From an uncultured Tropicimonas sp. (lineage in GTDB: Bacteria; Pseudomonadota; Alphaproteobacteria; Rhodobacterales; Rhodobacteraceae): a stretch of DNA of 51,481 nucleotides. The stretch covers positions 1 through 51,481 of the forward strand of contig CANLZY010000035.1 of the NCBI GenBank assembly GCA_947495685.1, read 5' to 3'. The translations under genes were made by a program, and so were the position numbers. Below are positions 38,501-46,723 of the stretch, piece by piece. Within the stretch, counting starts at the first letter, position 1, and the number at the start of each line of letters is the position of its first letter. The notes beneath the pieces are model-generated. The model saw nothing but the letters and a program-made list of their open reading frames with translations, was not told where the DNA came from and did not search any database.

Positions 38501-38741
38501 ATCAGTCGCGGTTGCGCTTCTTAAGTCGCTCGAACAGCAAATGCATGATGTTCAGGATTTATTCGGGAAGTCGTCCACACGTGATCGCTTCCGGCAGTCA
38601 ATATACGATTACCTTTATGATGACCGAACTGGTCTTCCGGTGACATCTTACACTGAGGCAGACTTAGATACAAAAACCGCTTCCCTATTTAGCTTCTTTG
38701 AGCAACAGGCGCGACGTAGTGTTTATGATACCCGTATTTAG
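35532..38741 (+). CDS. hsdR: Type I restriction endonuclease subunit R
   Basis: HsdR translocates DNA and cuts it. The 1069-residue product has an N-terminal PD-(D/E)xK nuclease domain with RRRPDIIGFVNGLPLMFVEL ending in LKRPD near residue 162, Walker A GSGKSYSM near 300, DEAH (TDEAHRTQYG) near 400, GFTGTPL and a C-terminal helicase motif region (DKPLQAHTLMQAIARANRV). It begins four bases after hsdS. Its C-terminal half is helical. The next gene starts 14 bases after its stop. Confidence 0.95.
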   Translation: MNDYTEDQLAQATLAEYLQDELGWESVFAFNTETFGPEGTLGRKSDREVVLTRHLGEALIRLNPGLPDEAYTYALRQITDTLAFQSTVQTNSEKYELIRDGVVASYKTNGEIKKTRLKVFDYANPENNNFLCVREMWVSGPNGHRRRPDIIGFVNGLPLMFVELKRPDKSLRRAYDDNFKDYMDTIPQLFHFNAFVVLGNGIEAKVGSISAKYEHFSDWKRLAEGEKGVVQMETLVKGICTKANFLDIFENFILFDDSTGKLAKIVARNHQYLGVNRALQSVIERKERDGKLGVFWHTQGSGKSYSMALFAQKVRRKLGGDFTFLVLTDRADLDKQIYDTFAGVGLANNDKDPCRADSGDELKNLLGQQKAFVFSLIQKFNKEIKDGDAYSDRENIIVMTDEAHRTQYGTLAMNMRDALPNASFIGFTGTPLFTSDEITQRVFGGYISTYDFQRAIEDNATLPLYYDARGDKLGLSAEGLNEKLASAIADAEISDADVAAKLENELKREYHVVTAEKRLKHIATDFAEHYSTNWETGKAMFVAIDKITAVRMHAYFLEAWKTRIAKLEAELSTAKDDQDQLVRERQLAWMRETEMAVVISDEQGEVDKFRKWDLDILPHRKLMREGFLLEDGKRLDVESAFKREDHPFRVVIVCAMWLTGFDVPSLSTLYLDKPLQAHTLMQAIARANRVHEGKNNGLIVDYCGILKNLRKALSTFAGHTGEGDFDAEGGNTNDPLHPEEELLEELAEAIEFVRNQLNENGFGLSTLNTATGFARNKALLDAKEAINIDDESRKKFEISARSVFRKYKACLTFKGVQMFRADAEAISFLYKTLQDDRENADTSEIIQKLNAIVSDAIDVEANVESDDKVFDISKINFDLLRKEFSKSETKRSDVQDVKTVVEDRLRKMLEQNPLRTDFQERFDEIVRDYNKEKDKNTIEATFEALMRLTAEMSAESKRYVKEGLDSEEQLAVFDMLLKPDLSKSDIKKIKSVAVALLKSLEQQMHDVQDLFGKSSTRDRFRQSIYDYLYDDRTGLPVTSYTEADLDTKTASLFSFFEQQARRSVYDTRI

Positions 38742-38755
38742 AGAGCTCTAGTTGA

Positions 38756-39730
38756 ATGCATACTTGCCCGCCCCCCAAGAACGAATTTAAGAAAAGGTTT
38801 GCCGAATACCCTGATGTAAAAGGAAATTTTGGGCACACACTTCTTGAACAGACGAAGGCAGACGATGGTTCACTTGCAGAAGCCTTGAAAGGGTATTTCG
38901 AGTCCGCCCATTTAGACGCACGCGATAAATTTCACGCCGATATCGGTATTGACCTTCACCCAGATGCTGTTGGGGATGAACCTGTGGTGGCCTATCCAGT
39001 TTCCTTACCGAGGACAACTCGACGTGGTCTTTTCGGTGAAGTAATGGCAGGACTTCTGACTGAAACTTACAAATATGTGGGGAAGCATGATTGGTCCGTT
39101 CCCATTTTTTTATTCCGCCATCACGAGGACGCTTTCCAGTACCTTTTTAGCTTGGCTAGAAATCCAGAACGCACTCGGCAAACAATTGGACGGTTGGGAT
39201 CAGATTTTATCGGACTAGCCCTAGATGAAGACCTAAATGTTACCCGGATAATTTCTGGTGAAGCAAAATGGCGGCAAACTTTGACTGAAGGCGTTGTTGA
39301 AACGCTTATGCTAGGAGACTGGGTTGCGAAGGACAAAAGTAAAAAGAAGAGCAAAGAAAACCGTGAACGATCAGGAAAGGGTGTCTGGTACTTTGTGAAT
39401 AATGAGCCGAAAGTTCCAAGTGGAGCTAGGCAACTGCAACGACTTCTCCAAGAACACGACCCAGATGGACATGACGCTACCATCCTATCTCTCCAATCGA
39501 TACTTGTAGCAAAAAATCCAGTCCCCATTCCGAAAACTGACCTCGTGGTGGTCGTGGGCAACGGAGGAAAAACGCGCGAGGAAAGGGAATGTTTGCTTCC
39601 ATTCAAGAAGGCTCCTGCAGAATATACTGCGGGGAACGACCTGCAAATTGTGGAGGTCATCATGGCTAGCGGCGAAGAGTTGATCGATACAATTTACGCG
39701 AGCCTCTGGAAAGAAGATGCAAATGCCTGA
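38756..39730 (+). CDS. hamA: HamA-like DUF1837 protein (Hachiman effector)
   Basis: In Hachiman systems HamA (DUF1837) is a nuclease-like effector that works with the HamB helicase. The 324-residue product has GLFGEVMAGLLTETYKY near residue 90, LFRHHEDAFQYLFSLAR, the GRLGSDFIGLALDEDLNVT segment and ISGEAKWR near residue 168, an ExK pair like that of PD-(D/E)xK nucleases. The ATG at 38756 is preceded by GAGAG. The gene overlaps the helicase by 14 bases, a sign of co-translation. AbpA-like proteins are an alternative relative. Confidence 0.78.
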   Translation: MHTCPPPKNEFKKRFAEYPDVKGNFGHTLLEQTKADDGSLAEALKGYFESAHLDARDKFHADIGIDLHPDAVGDEPVVAYPVSLPRTTRRGLFGEVMAGLLTETYKYVGKHDWSVPIFLFRHHEDAFQYLFSLARNPERTRQTIGRLGSDFIGLALDEDLNVTRIISGEAKWRQTLTEGVVETLMLGDWVAKDKSKKKSKENRERSGKGVWYFVNNEPKVPSGARQLQRLLQEHDPDGHDATILSLQSILVAKNPVPIPKTDLVVVVGNGGKTREERECLLPFKKAPAEYTAGNDLQIVEVIMASGEELIDTIYASLWKEDANA

Positions 39731-42700
39731 GCTTGATTCAGAACGTCGCGAGATAATAGATGAGTTGCGCCGCCAAATCGCATCGGAGAATGAACTTACA
39801 GCGAACCAAGCGAGAGCTTTTGTTCGGGGACTACAAACTGGTTGGAATGTGCCTACTATTCAGTGGAGTATATCAGCTTCCCGTGAGCAGTACGACGATG
39901 CAAGGCGACTTCTAAATGCGGCGTCCATATTTCAATCATTGGATGGACGTGGCTCACCTGAAGCAAGATTTTGCTACCAGCGAAGCGCTGAACTTCTTGA
40001 GTGGTTGTCACGCGCAAAAGACAAAATCGAGTCTCCCGTTTCTTTGGAGTTGTTAGCGGCAGCAGCTTATCAGCTCGGTGGTAGCCCTGCCATGGCTACC
40101 ACATTGTTGGTCCAAGCAGAGTCAAAAAGTCGTGGTGAAGGGCTGTATGCGGACTTTCTTCGTGCGAATTTTGATGGAGTATTGCGATCTGTTTCCGATT
40201 TCTGGCTCGACAATCCTGAAATTTCTAATCGAGATGCTCAACGACAAATCCTGGAAGACGATGGCGAAGACAAAGTCAGTTGGTTCCTCACGGTTGAACT
40301 AGTTCGTGTTTTGGGGCTTCTCGCTGATACTATCAGGCGAGGAGAAGTAGACCGTTTTGAGTTGGCGAAACGAAAGCTCTCCGCGCTGGATGACCTCGCT
40401 ACAAGAACATTTTCGGATGAAGTGTCTTTGCTCATAACGCTACTTCATCAAGTTTCAATCGACTTCGGTGAAGCAAGTATCTACGTGCCAATTAGACAAC
40501 TAAGCGCGCTGAAACCAGAGCGAGCCAGCCGTCTTGAGCGGTTCGCTCGAGGTCAATTTAGCCGAGGGCGAGGCATTCTTTGGACTTCACAACGCCAGGG
40601 CTTGGCACGCCTTTTGGAAGAAGAATCTTTTGCTTTGTGCACCCCAACCGGCTCAGGAAAAACACTCGTTGCCAATCTGGCGCTTGTGAAAGAGCTTTTG
40701 CTAAAGGGCGATGACGACGGGCCTCTCGCTCTTTACTTGGTACCGTCTCGAGCTCTAGCAAGCGAAGTCGAAACAAAGCTTTCGAGTGAACTTGCTAATG
40801 ATGTGATCGTGACTGGCTTGTACGGTGGTACCGATTGGGGCGTAACGGACTATTGGTTAGACGCAGACGAACCCACTGTGTTGGTTGCAACAGTCGAAAA
40901 AGCTGACGCATTGATGCGCTATCTTGGTCCACTCCTATTGCGTCGGATAAAGCTGCTGATTGTCGATGAGGCTCACCAAGTCGTCCCCGAAGACAACGAA
41001 CGAACGCAAGATGATTTTGCAGAACATTCTTCTCGTTCCCTTCGCCTTGAAGCTTTTGTTTCAAGACTCCTGTCGCAAGCTCCTGATACTATTCGCATCG
41101 CATTAACTGCCGTTGCAGGCGGCGCAGCCCATCCAGTTGCTAGATGGATACAGGGACATGATGATGCGGTTCCCGTAGGGTCGAATTATCGAAGTACACG
41201 GCAACTTGTTGGCTCTTTTGAAACAGCTCCAGACCGAGCCGGTCAAATGCTTCTTGAGATATTAAATGGAAAACCACTATTTGTCCGTGGGCGAGACGAA
41301 CCTGTTTATATCAATCTTCGCACGCCACCGATGCCACAACTTCCGGCTGCGATGCGGAACAGCATCTATCGCTTCAATCAACTTGACGTCCTTTGGACGT
41401 CGCTGCACCTGGCAAGTAGCGGTCGCAGAATACTAATTTCGATTGCGCAACAACCAGAGAGAACGATGGGATGGTACAAGGATGCCCTATCACTAAATAC
41501 TTGGAGCGATGCACCGTTCTTTGAACCACCTGAAGAGGAAAACGAACTGCGTAGTTTCAATGATGCTCGTGCCGCATGCGTTGATTATTGCGGAGAGAAT
41601 TCTTATGAAGTCGCTCTGCTCGATCATGGAATTGCTACCAATCACGGACAAATGCCTCAACGGATCCGGCGGATGATGGTTGATCTTATTGACCGAGGGA
41701 TTTGCCCAGTTACCGTTGCCACTGCGACGCTGACGGAAGGTGTAAACCTCCCCTTTGATATCATATTTGTCCCATCGCTTATGCGGCGGTCATTTAATGC
41801 TGCCGAAGAACAGCAAGTAGAAAACCGGATGTCTACCGCTGAGTTTAGAAATCTGGCAGGGCGTGCTGGTCGCCCTGGTGCGGGCAAGGGCCTTGAAGGC
41901 ATTACGCTCGTGCCCATCCCTGTTCGGCCTTCAACAACGGCCCAAGGTGGCCTACGAACGCAGCGACGACAGATCGCAACGATGCAAGAGCATTGGAAAA
42001 CTCTCAGGCAATCACTCTTAGCGGAAGAGTTGGAGAGATTTGATATCGACAGTCCTTTGGCTTTGCTTCTGAACGGAATCGCCCAACGAGCAAGGGAACT
42101 CCTCAATGTCGCCGGAGAAGAATTTCTGGGCTGGCTAGAAGCCGTTGTTCCGCCCGATATCAGCGATCTAGCTGGACGCGCCTCCGAAGATGAGATGGCC
42201 CGTTTGGCAGATAGTGTCGACGAGTTAGATGGCGTATTGCTGACAGCATTGGAAGAATTGCAACGTATTGATGATACAGGGCTGGAAGGTGTTTTAGCTG
42301 AAGAAGCTTTGGCGGCAATTTGGAATAAAACTTTTACAGTTTATGCAGCCGCACAAGAAGAATGGATGGAAGCTGCTTTTATTCACCGTGGGCAAGCTCT
42401 TCTGAGGGATATCTATTCCGAAAGAGATGAGCGTGGCCGTCTCTACCAGTACGGTTTTACCCCCTACGTTGGAAGGCGGTTCGAAGCGGTTGTACCAGAT
42501 ATGTTGAAGGTTTTAAGTGATACGACGAGTTATGGAGATGCTGATGACGCGACGCGTCTTTCGGTTTTCGCTAACCTCGGAAAACTGCTAGCCGACGATC
42601 GAGGTTTCGGTTTTAGGGTGCGCTCAACTGCCACAGATCAAGCCATTCTCGCAAATTGGCAAGGCGTTTTGGGATGGTGGATGCGGGCGGCAGAATTCGA

Positions 42701-43343
42701 ACCACCCGATCCCAAAGACCTTCGAGTTTGGCAACGTTTCGTAAGTGACAATCTGGATTTCCGGCTGGGCGTAGGATTGGGTGCCGTCGTCGCAAAATCT
42801 TGGTCTGACGGTGTTGAAGGCGCATTGGTCATACCTTCGCTGGAGGCATGGCGTGAAACGACTAAACTACCATGGTTTGGTTTTTGGGCAAGGGAGCTTC
42901 TCCGATGGGGAACTTTGGAGCCTTTTGTTGCCTTCTCACTGGCTGAAGGTTTGGTCGGAACGCGAAGCCAAGGGATGGAGCTCAAACAAGAATTTTCCGT
43001 TTGGTTGGAAGAGCAAAAGACCGAAGTAGATGCAGAAGACCGAATTGATCCGCAGTTGTTCCTCGAGTGGCGCAGATCGAGAGCTGAAGGTCCTGAGGCC
43101 AGAGTTCGAAAGAGAACAATCAATGTCAAACTCGATAACACAGCCGGTGAACGAGGTCAGTATTCTGTGATACCGATCGTCTATGACAACGTCATACATT
43201 GGTTTGATGCTGCAGGTTTTTCTCTTGCTCAGTCGAATGCAGAAAACTTTCCTTTTCAAGGCCTGGTTCATCGAGACGATTTTCAACTTCGAACTGATCG
43301 AGATAGACCGACAGTGAGACGAACGTATTCAGGAAGCTCATAA
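39717..43343 (+). CDS. hamB: HamB-like superfamily 2 helicase, 1208 residues
   Basis: The product is a large helicase with a ~300-residue helical N-terminal region (repeat-like helices around QLGGSPAMATTLLVQ), Walker A as CTPTGSGKTLVANL near 305, VDEAHQV (DEAH) near 416, ALTAVAGG (motif III) and NLAGRAGRPGAGKG near 713, a Ski2-like motif VI. The C-terminal ~450 residues are unassigned. The partner overlap with hamA supports the Hachiman call. HamB has been described as a DNA-loading helicase that controls HamA; the role here is inferred from the pair. A start at 39723 is possible. Confidence 0.75.
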   Translation: MQMPELDSERREIIDELRRQIASENELTANQARAFVRGLQTGWNVPTIQWSISASREQYDDARRLLNAASIFQSLDGRGSPEARFCYQRSAELLEWLSRAKDKIESPVSLELLAAAAYQLGGSPAMATTLLVQAESKSRGEGLYADFLRANFDGVLRSVSDFWLDNPEISNRDAQRQILEDDGEDKVSWFLTVELVRVLGLLADTIRRGEVDRFELAKRKLSALDDLATRTFSDEVSLLITLLHQVSIDFGEASIYVPIRQLSALKPERASRLERFARGQFSRGRGILWTSQRQGLARLLEEESFALCTPTGSGKTLVANLALVKELLLKGDDDGPLALYLVPSRALASEVETKLSSELANDVIVTGLYGGTDWGVTDYWLDADEPTVLVATVEKADALMRYLGPLLLRRIKLLIVDEAHQVVPEDNERTQDDFAEHSSRSLRLEAFVSRLLSQAPDTIRIALTAVAGGAAHPVARWIQGHDDAVPVGSNYRSTRQLVGSFETAPDRAGQMLLEILNGKPLFVRGRDEPVYINLRTPPMPQLPAAMRNSIYRFNQLDVLWTSLHLASSGRRILISIAQQPERTMGWYKDALSLNTWSDAPFFEPPEEENELRSFNDARAACVDYCGENSYEVALLDHGIATNHGQMPQRIRRMMVDLIDRGICPVTVATATLTEGVNLPFDIIFVPSLMRRSFNAAEEQQVENRMSTAEFRNLAGRAGRPGAGKGLEGITLVPIPVRPSTTAQGGLRTQRRQIATMQEHWKTLRQSLLAEELERFDIDSPLALLLNGIAQRARELLNVAGEEFLGWLEAVVPPDISDLAGRASEDEMARLADSVDELDGVLLTALEELQRIDDTGLEGVLAEEALAAIWNKTFTVYAAAQEEWMEAAFIHRGQALLRDIYSERDERGRLYQYGFTPYVGRRFEAVVPDMLKVLSDTTSYGDADDATRLSVFANLGKLLADDRGFGFRVRSTATDQAILANWQGVLGWWMRAAEFEPPDPKDLRVWQRFVSDNLDFRLGVGLGAVVAKSWSDGVEGALVIPSLEAWRETTKLPWFGFWARELLRWGTLEPFVAFSLAEGLVGTRSQGMELKQEFSVWLEEQKTEVDAEDRIDPQLFLEWRRSRAEGPEARVRKRTINVKLDNTAGERGQYSVIPIVYDNVIHWFDAAGFSLAQSNAENFPFQGLVHRDDFQLRTDRDRPTVRRTYSGSS

Positions 43344-43361
43344 CATCCTAATCGATGAACG

Positions 43362-43394
43362 TAGGCGCGAAAGCACTATGGACCGTCGCGCCTA
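43362..43394 (+). terminator. Hairpin after the defence operon
   Basis: TAGGCGCGA (43362-43370) pairs perfectly with TCGCGCCTA (43386-43394) around 15 bases, 18 bases after the hamB stop. It has no T run, so it could be a weak terminator or part of a structured leader. Confidence 0.5.
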
Positions 43395-43436
43395 ATTCGC
43401 CAGCCCTGAGAGGCTGACTTTTTCCTTCGTTGAAAT

Positions 43437-43559
43437 GGGGCCTGCGGCCCCCAGGCCATCAAGACCTAAACGCCCTGTGGGGCGCGCACGGCGTGTATCC
43501 CCGTCCTTCCGCACTCCTTCGTCGTTTGTGCAGGGCGGGTGATCCCCCTCACGCCGTGC
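43437..43559. repeat. Cluster of inverted repeats upstream of ardC
   Basis: Four paired elements follow each other: GGGGCC/GGCCCC (43437-43451), CGCCC/GGGGCG around 43471-43484, and GCACGGCGTG (43486-43495) with CACGCCGTGC (43550-43559), a perfect 10-base inverted repeat spaced by 54 bases. The segment lies 84 bases before the ardC start. Such structured segments before anti-restriction genes of conjugative elements can act as single-strand promoters; this is inference. Confidence 0.5.
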
Positions 43560-43643
43560 GGGTCTTGACCGCCATCCCCCGCTCATTGGCGCGGGCCTAG
43601 TCCAGTTGCATGCGCAACCGGCTATCTAGGAAAGGAAAAGCCA

Positions 43644-44540
43644 ATGAAAAAAGACATTTATCAGAAAGTGACGGACAAGATCATTGCAGATTTGGAGCAA
43701 GGCGAGCTCACTTGGTTGAAGCCTTGGAGCTCTGCAAACACAGATGGGCGGATCATCAAGCCGCTCCGTCATAACGGTTTGGCCTATAGCGGGATCAATA
43801 TTTTGATGCTGTGGGGCGCTGCGATGGAGGGCGGTTATGCATCGCCGTACTGGATGACCTTCAAGCAGGCCAAGGAGTTTGACGCTCACGTCAAAAAGGG
43901 TGAGCGCGGCAATTTGGTTGTATATGCCAACACCATCACCAAGACCGAAGAGACCAGCGACGGCGGCGAGCAAGAGCGTAAAATCCCGTTCATGAAGGGG
44001 TATTCAGTGTTCAATGTAGAGCAGATCGAAGGGTTGCCCGATCACTACTATGCCGAGCCGCCAAAGATCATCGACCCTGTTTCGCGGATTGATCATGCAG
44101 ACAGCTTTTTTGCAAAGACGGGTGCAGATGTTCGCCACGGCGGAAACCGCGCGTTTTATAGCGGTGGCAGCGATCATGTGCAGATGCCGTTCTTTGAGAG
44201 CTTCCGCAGCTCAGAGGCATACTACGCAACCCTAGCGCATGAGCTGACCCATTGGACAAAGCACAAGAGCCGTCTTGATCGTGAGTTTGGCCGCAAGAAA
44301 TGGGGGGATGAAGGCTATGCACGCGAGGAACTTGTGGCCGAGCTTGGCGCAGCATTTCTTTGCGCTGATCTGGCATTGACGCCGGAACCCGGCAGCGATC
44401 ATGCCGCCTATATTCAAAGCTGGCTCAAAGTCTTGAAAGACGATAAGCGCGCGATTTTCAGCGCTGCCGCTCATGCCCAACGCGCAGCAGACTTCTTGCA
44501 CTGTTTTCAGGCAGAAGAAGAAGCGGGAGCGGCGGCATAG
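43644..44540 (+). CDS. ardC: ArdC-like antirestriction protein
   Basis: ArdC proteins bind single-stranded DNA and protect incoming plasmid DNA. The 298-residue product has the N-terminal ArdC domain (KDIYQKVTDKIIADLEQGEL, PLRHNGLAYSGINILMLW, YWMTFKQAKEFDAHVKKG) and a C-terminal zinc-metalloprotease-like region with LAHELTHWTKHKSRLDREFG (HExxH) and EELVAELGAAFLCADL. ATG 43644 follows AGGAAAAGCCA. It sits in the conjugation part of the element; it may help the element escape restriction, including its own type I system. Confidence 0.9.
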   Translation: MKKDIYQKVTDKIIADLEQGELTWLKPWSSANTDGRIIKPLRHNGLAYSGINILMLWGAAMEGGYASPYWMTFKQAKEFDAHVKKGERGNLVVYANTITKTEETSDGGEQERKIPFMKGYSVFNVEQIEGLPDHYYAEPPKIIDPVSRIDHADSFFAKTGADVRHGGNRAFYSGGSDHVQMPFFESFRSSEAYYATLAHELTHWTKHKSRLDREFGRKKWGDEGYAREELVAELGAAFLCADLALTPEPGSDHAAYIQSWLKVLKDDKRAIFSAAAHAQRAADFLHCFQAEEEAGAAA

Positions 44541-44624
44541 ACATCCCAAGATCACATTCAGGCTCCCATGAAAGGGTGTCTGAAACCATTCAAATCAAAA
44601 AGTATCCAAAGACTGCCATAGCGA

Positions 44625-44780
44625 TCATTGCGCTGGCTGAAGCCATCCAGAAATTCGTGAAACGGTCACCCCGCGAACTACTGTCTTCATCATGCACCGG
44701 TCTTTTTTGTCGTATCTGTGAAGCGCGCCGTAAGCACAAACCCCAACAACAAGACCCAATAAAATAGCTAATAAAGACAT
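44625..44780 (-). CDS. Possible 51-residue membrane protein, leaderless
   Basis: A frame of 51 codons on the minus strand starts ATG 44780 with MSLLAILLGLVVGVCAYGAL, one membrane helix, then a charged tail (RYDKKDRCMMKTVVRGVT). No ribosome site is present; instead an extended -10 box ends six bases before the ATG, so it would be leaderless. A rightward frame over the same region is less convincing. Treat as tentative. Confidence 0.35.
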   Translation of the reverse strand: MSLLAILLGLVVGVCAYGALHRYDKKDRCMMKTVVRGVTVSRISGWLQPAQ

Positions 44781-44786
44781 AGATTT

Positions 44787-44814
44787 ATTATACCATACCC
44801 CAATGAAATCGCAA
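44787..44814 (-). promoter_or_regulatory. Extended -10 promoter, copy 2
   Basis: Minus-strand -35 TTGCGA (44809-44814), 16-base spacer and TATGGTATAAT with TATAAT core at 44787-44792. The 11-base block is identical to that at 26182-26192. Confidence 0.55.
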
Positions 44815-44816
44815 AT

Positions 44817-44842
44817 CGCGGTGGGCCTTTCGGCCCACCGCG
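44817..44842 (-). terminator. Perfect 11-base hairpin, terminator-like
   Basis: Arms 44817-44827 and 44832-44842 pair perfectly around TTTC. It follows the stop of the 59-residue ORF by six bases on the minus strand. A short T-rich stretch follows. Confidence 0.75.
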
Positions 44843-44848
44843 CGAGGC

Positions 44849-45028
44849 TTAAAGACCTGGCATACGCGATGCCAGCTCAGCCTCGATGTTTTCCAAGGAA
44901 GCCAGAGCATCTTGGCGCTCCAGCGATCCGCGCGGCGCAGCAGAAAAAGCGTTGAATGCTTTTCTGAAAAGGCCGTGCAATTGTGCTGTGCTGCGTGATG
45001 CTGCTTCAAAACGTGTGACGAGTTTCAT
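44849..45028 (-). CDS. 59-residue helical protein
   Basis: ATG 45028 is preceded by GGAGGATCAC, a strong ribosome site. The product starts MKLVTRFEAASRSTAQLHGL and is helical, with LFRKAFNAFSAAPRG and LASLENIEAELASRM. No family was recognised. It follows the relaxase gene by about 190 bases on the same strand. Confidence 0.65.
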   Translation of the reverse strand: MKLVTRFEAASRSTAQLHGLFRKAFNAFSAAPRGSLERQDALASLENIEAELASRMPGL

Positions 45029-45160
45029 GTGATCCTCCATCGTCAGGGAGGCCCCAAACCACTCAGGGCCTTTCGGCCCCCACACATCAAGGCGCTTGAT
45101 GGTTTGGTTGGTCTGTTTTGCTTGGCTATGGTGGATCACATGTGAACGGCATTCGTATTG

Positions 45161-45182
45161 ATGCGGCTACTTGCAGCCGCAT
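45161..45182. terminator. Hairpin after the relaxase gene
   Basis: ATGCGGCT (45161-45168) pairs perfectly with AGCCGCAT (45175-45182) around six bases. It is 35 bases beyond the relaxase stop on the minus strand, but no T run follows on that strand. Confidence 0.45.
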
Positions 45183-45217
45183 AAAAGGTTTCATGGTCTG
45201 ATGAGAAGGTTCGCTCG

Positions 45218-46723
45218 TTATCTGTCGAATTCTGGTCCGCGCGGCTTCTGGGTCTGTCCATCGCGAAGGCGTGGAAGGCGTTCTTTTGGTGACAAGGCGT
45301 CTCTTTCAGCTCGGGGCATTTGCAAGGTTGGTTTTTGCTGCTGGCCCTCGCGCAGTTTATCCAAACGCTCTTGTGCGGTCTTTACGCGCTTAGCCGACAT
45401 CTTGGTCTGACTTTGGACATACGCACGCTTGGCAGAAAATTCGACTTTCGGAGTCGCGTCGATTTTTCGCCTCCGTGCGGAAGATGCCTTCTTTTCCAAT
45501 GGCTCCAACCCGCGCTTCATCAAACGATAATTCGTTTGATCATGATGAAGTCCGCGCAGCACCTCAGCATGGCGATTGCGGGTCGATTTAATCTCAATCT
45601 GAAGGCTCTGCCGATCCTGTAGTTGCGCTTCTACCAAAGCATGCCGCTGTTCACGGTCGCGCTGAAGCGACCATATAGCTTCCATCTGGTTCTGTTTTTC
45701 CAGCGTTGCGCGCTTGCCGGTTACGCGGTCCAGCAGGCCCCGCAAGCCCTTGCGCAAACGGGCTGACCTTGCCACTGCTTCGGCATGGGCACGCTCTTTC
45801 TGACCAGCATCCAGCGTGGCCCGTTCCGCCTGTTGCTGAGCCTGCATTTCCAGGCGGCGAGCCTCAAGTGCAGCCTTCTCTTTGTTTGCCTCAAGGCGTG
45901 CCTTCCCAACATGCGAAGCAAGTTTGGGCATGATTTCTTTGGCGATGCGCTGGCGGGTTTCGCCGACACTATCCAATTCCTGCGTCTTACCAACGCGCTG
46001 TGCAACGTCTTTGGACTTCTTACCGATGGCTCGCGGGATCGAGATCACTTCCCCCTCAAATGTCACCGCGACATGACCACGCCGATCACCGCGTGCTAGG
46101 AAAAGTCCACGTTCTTCCAACGCATACGAGAAGCTGTTGCGGCTATCAGAAATCGCCCAGGCCTCTTGAATATCGGCCTTGAGGTCTCCGGCGTGCCGTT
46201 CGATCCGCTTGGCTTGCTGCCATTCGGCCAAGCTGAAGTTCCTCGGATCACGGTCCTTCGCGTTGGCGAGGCCCTTGGGCATCTGCCAACCATGTTCAAG
46301 ATAAAGTTGCTTTGAAACCTCCATAAGCTTGTTTTTGAAGAACGGCAGTGGCTTGGCTGTCATAGTCTCGGCATCAATGCGGCTCCAGACGGCATGACAA
46401 TGCCGTCGTCCTTCTTTCTCATGAAAGACGACCACGCGGGGTTGATCGGTCAGCCCGTGCCTTTCCTCAATCGCAGCGATGGCTTGTTCGAACGTCTCCA
46501 CGCGAACAGTTTCGGTCTCGGGAGGATTGAGCGAAACAGAAAACAGAAATTGCCTACACTTCGTGCCTTTCGACACTGCTTCCGCCTCACGCAGCGCACC
46601 AACGACATCATCGGTCATGAAGCCTCTGACATCGTGGATTTCGACATGCTCGTTCTCGGTAGTCTTCAATAGATGAAGCCCGAGCTGCTTGGCACCGCCG
46701 CGCTGAGAACCTTTCAAGATCAT
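45218..46723 (-). CDS. Relaxase/mobilization nuclease-like protein without a visible N-terminal catalytic tyrosine
   Basis: The 501-residue product begins MILKGSQRGGAKQLGLHLLK and has a HUH-type metal motif RRHCHAVWSRID near residue 108, with a histidine (VVFHEK) ahead. The C-terminal half is a long basic coiled coil. Mobilization relaxases usually carry an active tyrosine within the first tens of residues; none is present before residue 140 here, so the nucleophile is unclear. It is co-translated with the MobC-like gene (four-base overlap). It is probably the nicking enzyme of the element. Confidence 0.78.
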   Translation of the reverse strand: MILKGSQRGGAKQLGLHLLKTTENEHVEIHDVRGFMTDDVVGALREAEAVSKGTKCRQFLFSVSLNPPETETVRVETFEQAIAAIEERHGLTDQPRVVVFHEKEGRRHCHAVWSRIDAETMTAKPLPFFKNKLMEVSKQLYLEHGWQMPKGLANAKDRDPRNFSLAEWQQAKRIERHAGDLKADIQEAWAISDSRNSFSYALEERGLFLARGDRRGHVAVTFEGEVISIPRAIGKKSKDVAQRVGKTQELDSVGETRQRIAKEIMPKLASHVGKARLEANKEKAALEARRLEMQAQQQAERATLDAGQKERAHAEAVARSARLRKGLRGLLDRVTGKRATLEKQNQMEAIWSLQRDREQRHALVEAQLQDRQSLQIEIKSTRNRHAEVLRGLHHDQTNYRLMKRGLEPLEKKASSARRRKIDATPKVEFSAKRAYVQSQTKMSAKRVKTAQERLDKLREGQQQKPTLQMPRAERDALSPKERLPRLRDGQTQKPRGPEFDR

